A program made the position numbers and the translations under genes. Shown one piece after another: positions 33,301-42,300 of a DNA stretch of 64,000 nt. The DNA comes from Acanthococcus lagerstroemiae (Eukaryota; Arthropoda; Insecta; Hemiptera; Eriococcidae), in contig CM063111.1 in the NCBI GenBank assembly GCA_031841125.1, positions 33,864,955-33,928,954 on the forward strand. The letters are read 5' to 3'. The notes below the pieces were generated by a model. It was not told the origin of the DNA. It did not search any database and worked only from the letters and a program-made list of their open reading frames with translations. Within the stretch, counting starts at the first letter, position 1. The number at the start of each line of letters is the position of its first letter.

Positions 33301-36300
33301 TGAAACAGACTGAACAGCTTTCCTCTCCCATCTTTTGAATTTCTGAATGCTAACATATTTTCCATCAAGTAGCGAGTACAATCAATGACCACTGATAATA
33401 CAGTTCGATTGTGGTTCACCCAGTAATTTTGCTGCTCAGCAAGCTCCTTGTCAATTCTTTGTTTTCTTGAATTTCACCGTATCAATGCCATATTGCTGTC
33501 GGCATGATAAGCTGATTTACCACGTGCCTTCACGTCTCGAGACACATTGACCCAGTCTGAATAGCCACTTACTGAAAAATGGGTAGTATCTCCCATAGAG
33601 GTCACGCGCACTGAATTCCCAAATATTAGGTAAGGGACACAGAACAAACTTTTTTCTTCTTTTTGCTGTAGACTAACCAATTCTGCTTCTTCTTGGACCT
33701 GTCAACGTATTCTTCATTGCTCCACACAGCATTTCTGTTCATTTCCTCCAGTGACATTTCATTTTTCTTTGACAACAAAAAGTTAATCATTTTTTCTGGC
33801 AATTTTTTGGCTACATAATCAGAAGGATCGTAGCTCAGCCACAGTTCAGGTTCTACTTGTATTTCAGGTATAGACAATCTGTTGAAATATATAAGATAGA
33901 GGGATTCATCAGGTTCATGTACTGAGTAGATATTATTTTCCTGAATTTCAATTCTTTGGTAAGCACTATCTTCCACATAAGTAGTACATTCTATTTTGAT
34001 TCCAGCAGAGTAGAAAGAAAATATTTGTTTCTTCCAAAATTATAAGTGCTTACCTTTCTTCTCTCTCTTCTGTCTCCACAGACTGCTATTGATTATCGGG
34101 CCCTAGTACTTTTAAATTACTTTCCATTTCATCTTCAATCGCTGACAAAGTCACAGGAATAGCCAAGGATGCTGAAGTGCCAGAAACAGTCACGGGCATT
34201 TTATTTTCAGTAGACAAGAAGACTAATGGAATTCTTGATTGACATATAGTCTACAAATTTCAATATGAGGAATTTAATACTACAGAGCTTGTAGGACTTC
34301 TACTTTTGAGACTTGCCCAGGATAATACAAATACTGAAGAACTCATTTGTATGCAGAGGCGAAACTAGACTTTCAGTTGGGCGTGGGGGGGGGGGGTGGA
34401 GAAGGAAAATTTGAAAATTCGCCGATTTTTTAATCAAAATATTTTTCTTAAATAAAAAATATAATAATAATAATAATAATAATAAACAAACAAGAGTTCT
34501 TAGAAAATGAAAAATTCAAATAAACAGTTTTTAAATTTGCTGACTGCCTAATTATTGGGGTGTTTCACCCCTCCCCATAGTTTCGTCCCGGCAAATGCAA
34601 ATTGGAACCTTATTCCTCAAGCACTCACATTTACGCACATGAACATACCCTATTCTGGGAGGATAAGGTGGAAGGATGTTAGGAATACTTCAGAGGAACA
34701 CACAATTTCCTTTACACATCGAGTCGTTGTTTACTCTTGGTGATTTTTTTTTTCTGAATTTCCTCTGATTCTTCTCCTAGACTGATTCCAATAAAAACAA
34801 ATCAAATCAAAAAAAAAAAAAAATACAAAGTTTCCTGTCGATTCAATTAGGGGAATCCGTGCCAGAAGTTCCCTTTCGTTTTTATGGGAAAAATACATGG
34901 AGTTTTGACTTTCGTCCCAGACTAAATTTCCCTCCTATTCGGGCCGTACAGCGCTAGTATCGACTACTCTTATCAGCGACCAAAAGGTGAAGTTTTTGAC
35001 GCATGTAGCAAAATTTTGGAATCTCCGATGTACTGCCCGAACATTCACCAGGACCAAAGACCATAAATTAAACAATAGAACATTTGCTATCGGATTCAGC
35101 TTGTGACATTGGAAAATAAGTCTTTTGCTTTCAACTTTTAGATTTTAATAAAAGGTTCAACTTTCTCAAATTTCAGGCTCTAAGTCAAACAGAGAATCTA
35201 GTAACAACAGATTTCGGGCTGCTCAAAGTGGTGGCGCGCTGTAGTCGTTTACGGATGATTGAATGAGTGAGTGAATCACACTGACTCATTGAGTGAGTGA
35301 AGAAGTAAGGAAGTGAATGAATAACTGAATTAGAGATTGAATGAATGACTGAGTGAGTGAGTGAGTGAGTGACTGAGTAAATAACTCAATGAGTAAGCGA
35401 GTGACTGAGTGAGTGAGTGAAACATTGAGTCACTGAGTAAGTCATTGAGTGACTGTGTGAATAACTGAATAAGGAAACGAGTGACTGAGTGAATCTCTGA
35501 ATAAGTAAGCGAATGACTAAGTGAGTGAGTGAATCACTGACTCATTGAATGAGTGATGGAGAAAGAAAGTGAATGGGAGTGAATGACTAAGGGAGTGAGT
35601 GAATCACTTAGTCACTGAGTAAGTGAGAGAGTAAACTTAGTGAATCACTAAATGAGTAAGCGATTGAGTAACTGAGTGAATCATTAAATAAGTAAGCGAG
35701 CGAGTGAGTGAATCACTGACTATTGCATGAGTGACACAGTGAGGAAGTGAATGAGTAACTACAATACAGAATGAGTGAATAACCATGTGAGTGATTGAGT
35801 GAGTGACGAAGTAACTGAGTGACTAACTCAATAAATAAGTAAGTGGTTGAGTGAATCACTGAGTCACTGAGTAAGTGATTGAGTAACTGTGTGAATAACT
35901 GAATAAGTAAGCGTGTGACTGAGTGAATTACTAAATAAGTAAGCGAATGACTGAGTGAGTAAGTGAATCACTGACTCAGTGAGTGACGGAGTGAACAGAT
36001 TTCGGGCTGCTCAAAGCGGTGGCGCGCTGTAGTCGTTTACATTGTAACCTTGATCGAGGGGAATATGTCATTTACAGGCATACGAATAAATCTCAAAATA
36101 TTATGAAAACAAAAGCGTTTATCGAAAAACTGATTAGGACAAAATTTATACTTAGTACATAAAATTTTCCTTCCATTGAGACCATTTTCATTTCAATCTG
36201 ATGGTAGGGTTTCAATAGTTCCTTTTTTTCACGTGCCTAAAATTATAGAGGGCGACTCTTTCGCGCTGGCAGTCCGAATAGTCATTGAAATTTGAAATTC

Positions 36301-39300
36301 CACGTTTGCTACCGACTTTCAGATTTTCGAAATGTCTTCCACATTTCAGCTTTGTTTCAACTTTTCGAATAAAACGTTCGATATTCAGCTTGAAACCTTC
36401 TGCTTTTGACTGACTAGTCTCTAACAGGGGTCCAGGGTACTCCATTTTCAGAAACGAAATTTGACTTTCAGTTTGGAATTGTGGAGAAGAAAAATTTGCC
36501 GGCAAATATTTTTTGAAAACTAGAAATTCGCCGACAAAATGTTTAAAAATAAAAAATTTGCATATTTTTTAATCGAAATATTTTCTTAATTGAAAAAGAA
36601 AATAAATAAACAAACAAACATGCATAAAAAATGAAAATTCAAATGATAGTTTGAAAATTTGCCGACTGTCAAATTATTGGGAGGGGGGGGGGGGAATAAA
36701 CAGTCTTAAAATTTGCCGACTGCCAAATTATTGGGGGGGGGGAGTGTTTCGAACCACCACCTCCCCTATAGTTTCGCCCCTGCTTATATGGCATCCAGTT
36801 GCCTGATGATTTATCTCTCATTTCAATTACACGTTTTTTTCATTTCGATGCCTCTCAAATGCAATACTTTGTGTTTTGTTTTACAGTGGTCGTTCCACTT
36901 ATCACTGCGAATAACTGAATTGCACCCAAGTTCCATATATTGTACTTGAATAAATGTCCGGACGGCATTTAAAGAAAATAAAATTATTACATAGTACTCA
37001 TCAGAATATTTGGGCCTCGCTCGGCCATTGAGGGGTCAGCTTGTTTGTAATGATTTTGTAATGAAAATTAATGTGTAATTGGCCTATACAACAAAATATA
37101 CTATTATTTATTACTCGAGAGAAATTCACAATAATTAATAGTTTTAACAATTCTTTCGAACAAGTTCTCAACTGATTTGATTACCGATAAGATTTCCCAT
37201 GGATAGACTTCAAAATTCACTTTGGTTTCATATTTCTATTTTAGTGGCCGGTTATTTCTAATAATTGAAGTACAACAAGTAGTATAATGCAGCACAAAAA
37301 AGGGGTTGGGAACCAAACCAGCTTCAACTATGGTTTTGAAGATGAGAAATAAATTAATAGTTTATTGTTTGGGGGGGGGGGCGGTTTCTTCACTGGATCA
37401 AGGGGATCACGGCACCCCTGTTATGTCGCAGCAGTCTTCTAATTTTGAGCAGAAAAGACTATTGGTTGTACTTCCCTGGATCCATTGGGATCGAACACTT
37501 TCAGATGTACCTACCTCGACCATGTGTGTTATACCGCCAGAAACTTTCAATGGTCGCATCAAGCTTTGTTCGATCACCATGTCTGTCTAGGTCCCACGAA
37601 AGAACTTTTCTATACGACGAACACTGGAGTATCCTTCAGATGTAAACAAGAAAATTCTTTTGCGGTCATTTTCTTGCTCAAATTAGTCATATCTTGTAGG
37701 TATAACCTTTGACTATATATAACTATATGGACTGATCAAGTTGATAAAATGTTGTTTCAACATCTTTTGTGCTATAATGATTAAGCGAATGATAACAGGT
37801 GATAACCTGTAATTTATGTAATGTACTATACAAAGATCTGCGGATTCAAATAATTTCTGTCACCATAAGGATTGTTTTTGATGTTAATGATGAATATTCT
37901 TAGTCTCTTTTTGATTAGTTGTTTCCTATTTACAGCAATTACTGAGTTCGAAACGATAGTTGTGGCGTTTAATGCTAAAACAACATTCGTGAGGAACTCT
38001 TGTTTTGTGAAGAAAACTTGTGCTTTGATACAATTTTACGGCTGCTTTTGTTACAGACTTTTCCAAAGCGGTTGAATTATTCCTGTAAAACAAACGCTGA
38101 AGCAGGCTATGGAATAAAAGACGTATTGATTTGCCTTGTTTTCTCAGTTTTTCTTCTCATTCTTCCTTTTGTGCAAAAATATTTGGCTGTATCAATAGAG
38201 AAATACGGTATATATAATTGAAAAATACATTGGTTGATGTATAGGCTCAAAAGTGGACTGATTTTTAGCAAATAAATCGCATCTTTTCAAAAAATTCCTG
38301 GTTTTAATATTTTATTCTTCCCTGAGGGTGGGAATTCATTTTTGCCCAGAATGGTATAAGAGCCTAATACTATGCGACTACCTATATTTGAAAAAAATCC
38401 TGCCAATGTAGTGCTCATTTTTGCAGCTTCAAGAAATACCTGAAATACTTCAGTTTCACCAATTTATTTGAACCACACACGAAACATGTGTGCGAATTCA
38501 TGATGACGGATCCAAAAAAAGAAAACAAGCCGAAACTTCACACAACTGTACCGTTTTGCTTCAAAAATAATACTAAAATTACTCTATGAAGTTATGCGAC
38601 GAACTCTCATTACAACGTTATGATCTAGGATACAGAACAAACTGATAACCAGAAATCACAACAAGGTCTTCTCTAATCATTATAGCACAAAAGATGTTGA
38701 AACAGGGTCGTGTGCAAGATTTCCTTGTAGGAGTGTCGTCTTGATCAGTCCATATAGTTATATATAGTCAAAGGGTATAACTGTGCTGCTTTTTCATATT
38801 GAAAATGACCAAGTTTTTCGGCAGTTTCATGTGGCATTACCGTAGCGACATCATCCTAATATGGACGCTGTTAAGGAAAAAACGACTAAGCGACAAAATC
38901 TGTTTTCGAGAACACGTGATTCCAAGTTCAAGAGCCATACAGAAACTATATGACATAGCGTTAACTGATGAGCTTTTTTTTCAAAATGGGTACACATTTT
39001 TGATTCGGGAACCCTATATTAAAAAAATTCTACTTTTTATGCGCTTTCTAACGATACAAATAACTCTTTTTGTCAAAAAAATGTCGCTTGGTTGCTTTTT
39101 GCTTAACAGCGATCATATATAGCCCGACGTATACGTATCGGTGAGTACGCGGTAAGAATAACGCATGAAAAATTTATTCCGGATTTGAGAATGCATAAAG
39201 AATTATTCTGGATTTCGACAAGGCTCATCTGTAGCTCTTCACATATTATGACTTGCGAGTAAATTCTTGTAATATGCTTTTTTGCAGAAAATTTTACAAG

Positions 39301-42300
39301 GAACATTTTTTTACTGAGGCATTTTCTTCCTAGAATGTAATGAATTTGAGAAAAATCAAGAAAACCGTTTAAAATTCAATTTTGTGTAGCCCCCTTCGTT
39401 AATAATGGTGGATGCTCATCAGGAAATCAAAAAATTGTTCTTGAAAACTCATGTTTGGTGTGCAGCCTTGTATGGATGTGAAACCTAGATCATAGGAAAA
39501 CCAGAGAAGAGAAGGATCGAAGCTTTTGAGATGCGGTGCTATAGGCGGATACTTAACATCACATGTACGGATAAGGTAAGAAATGAGGAAGTACTTAACA
39601 AAGCAGGCGGTAAAATGGATATTTAGAATTGTCTGAGAAGGAGAGATAAACTAATATTACATAACTTGAGGACCCAGGAATAATATCACTGTTGCTAGAA
39701 GGGAGAATGGAAGGAAAGAATTGAGTAGGGATCGACAAAGATTCCAGTACGTTCAACAGATAATCAAGGATGTCAAATGTGAGTGTTATTACGAAATGAA
39801 AGAACTCGCACAAGATAAGGAAAGATGGAGAGTTGCATCAAACCGGTCGTAAGACTGATAATGGACAACCTTATCATCATCATATGTGCCAAGTCATCCC
39901 TTGTTTGCAACATTATCCCACGTGTTACGGTAGTCTGTTATTTAAAAACTTATTTTAATAACTTCTCGCACGCGTCCCTCCAATTGTTATTACGTGCAAA
40001 ACTTTTGTTTCACCGTTGAATTTTGATTCTTCTTCGTTATCAAAGTTGGAAGAAAACTATCTGCAGTCAAAAGCGTCTCCGAAAGGATCAGCTATTTGAA
40101 ACTCAATATTAACAAAAACCAGAAACTACTATTAATCCAGGTCTATGTCCCCAACTTACAAGCTGACCCTGAGGAAGTTGAAAAATTCTACACAATTATC
40201 AGACTTTTACTGTGTCAAAAAAAAAAAGAAGTTTATGAAGTGATCATGGGCAACTTTAATGCGAAACTAGGGAAAGGCTTTGCAAAGATGTCTCCTACCA
40301 GCATAGGTCAATTTGGTTCAGCCGACGCGACGAATAAGAATGGAGAATTTCTAATAGATTTTGCAGACAGCGAAGGGTTGAAAATAGTAAACACCTTCTT
40401 CCAAGAAAAAGTTCTAGTTCAAATGGACTGGGCCTCCCTGGACGGAGTAACCAAAAACGAAATCAATTACTTTCTGGTGAACAACTTAAAATTTGTGAAA
40501 AACGTCGAAATTGCAAAAAATCTCAAGCTCCATTCTGATCACAGGGCCATTAGATTAGTATTCCAAACGGTCGTAGTATACTACCGACAATCCTGAATAA
40601 CCAATTGGGCATACAGTTCATCCCGGAATCGAGCATAGTAGAAGCAAAAAAGAAAATGGCAGAAAAGATTCTGGTTTGGATGGAATATACGGACACTAAC
40701 ATACAGGAGCTATACGACAAACTGTCAGCGGAGATAGCTAGAGTGGTCAAGGAATTTACCACACACACAACAAAGAAGAAACTTGGTTGCAAATCAACAG
40801 AAGAAAATATGAACATTTGTAAAAAAACGGAATGATCTGACAAAAACGTCGAATAAATCAAATAAACTAAAAATCGAATTGACCAAAATAAGAAAACTGA
40901 CAAAAAAAATGCATAAGGAGAGACATTAGTAATTTCAGATATAAAGTTTCGCTCGAAATTTTGAAGGAGTCAGGCTCCACCAAAAAAATGAGGAAAGCTT
41001 TGTCAGACAGCAAATGCTTAATGCCGAAGCTAAAAAACGATATAGGGACAGAGATTTTTAACCGAATAGACATCGCAGACATTGCCACTAAATTCTACGC
41101 AGAACTGTACGACGATCGCAGAGAGGCAACTAGCAAGATGAGAAAATGGGAGCACTCATACAGAGATGATGTAGAGAATAGTGTCCCACCCTTCCTGCCT
41201 AGCGAGATAGAATCTGTGCTGACCAGATTGAACGAGGACCGTGCAACAGGCCCTGATGGTATAAAAAACAGCCACCTAAAGATTTTTGCGAACGAACTTA
41301 CCCCGGCCTTTACAAAATTGTTTAATGTAATTTTCCAATGTAAAAACATTCCAGAGCAATGGGGTCTGTCTGAAATAATTCTAATATTCAAAAAAGGTGT
41401 CCGAAATAACATTAATAATTACCGGCCCATCAGCTTAACCTCCAGTGTATCCAAAAACTTTGCTAAAGTGTGCTCAAAATAGGCTATACACTCAATTAGA
41501 CTGGAATCAAGAGTGCAGGAACAGACAGGGTTCCGAAGGGGTAAATCTACAGTGGACCAAATTTTTATAACCAACCAGCTAGTAGAGAAGTGTAATGAAT
41601 ATAGCATCCCGTTATTTATTCTACTGATTGACGTTCAAAAAGCCTGGCGACGATAGATGGGAAATACTTGAGTAACCTCCGGTTTGCTGACGACGTCGTG
41701 CTCTTCGCCCACAGTGCCGAGGAGCTCAGGGTTGGAAGTGAGTCAGTAAGGCTGCTTATAAACACCAAGAAAACAGTACTGTTATCTAATGACAAGGACT
41801 GCACGAGTGTTTTATGATACATGGCGACCTAGTGGAACAGAAGGAAGAAGCAGTCTGTCTCGGAAGAATTCTCTCATTTGATGACAGTCTCGACAAAGAG
41901 CTAAGTGCAAGGAAAACAAAAGCTTGGAAAAGCTACTGGGTGTTGAAAAGTATCAACAAAAGTACCATACCACTAAAATTGAAAAGAAAAATGTTTGTGA
42001 GCAATACGATGGCAGTATTGACATACGGCTCACAAACCTGGGCCCCGACAGAAAGGGGCGGCGAGGACCCAAATAGCGATGGAGAGATCCATAATCGGAA
42101 TAAAAAGAGCTGAAAGGTGGAGTAACATAAGTATCAGAAGGAAAACACAGATGACTGACTGCAGGTATAGGATCAAGAAGCTCAAGATGGACTACGCTGG
42201 TCATGTCGCCAGAAGGGGGAAGGAAGGTGGAAAAAGAGAGTTACGGAATGGCAACCTAGAGTTAACAAAAGGAAGGTAGGGAGACCGAAAAAGAGGTGGA

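Larger units (their letters stand above)
30705..39415. mobile_element. Composite bounded by imperfect inverted repeats inside the Osiris intron
   Basis: The left arm (about 30705-30910) carries CCGCCATTATTACTGACGAA, ACCGTTTGCTTGATTTTT and CATTCTAGGAAGAAAATACC. These recur inverted in the right arm (about 39235-39415) as GGTATTTTC-like TTTTCTTCCTAGAATG, AAATCAAGAAAACCG and TTCGTTAATAATGGTGG. The arms are about 180-200 bp. They enclose a spliced cysteine-rich gene on the minus strand starting 60 bp from the left arm, plus later insertions. This looks like a DNA transposon about 8.7 kb long as it stands, but the right boundary touches an RTE 3' end and no duplication was found. Confidence 0.5.

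Noticed and set aside
34354..34592. A complete separate MITE of 239 bp
   Set aside because: The octamers flanking these ends do not match each other, whereas those flanking 34354-36782 match 6 of 8; kept as an alternative only.
38799..39122. 107-codon plus-strand open frame as a gene
   Set aside because: No recognisable domain, no splice or promoter context, and it lies inside a transposon composite; left as unassigned.
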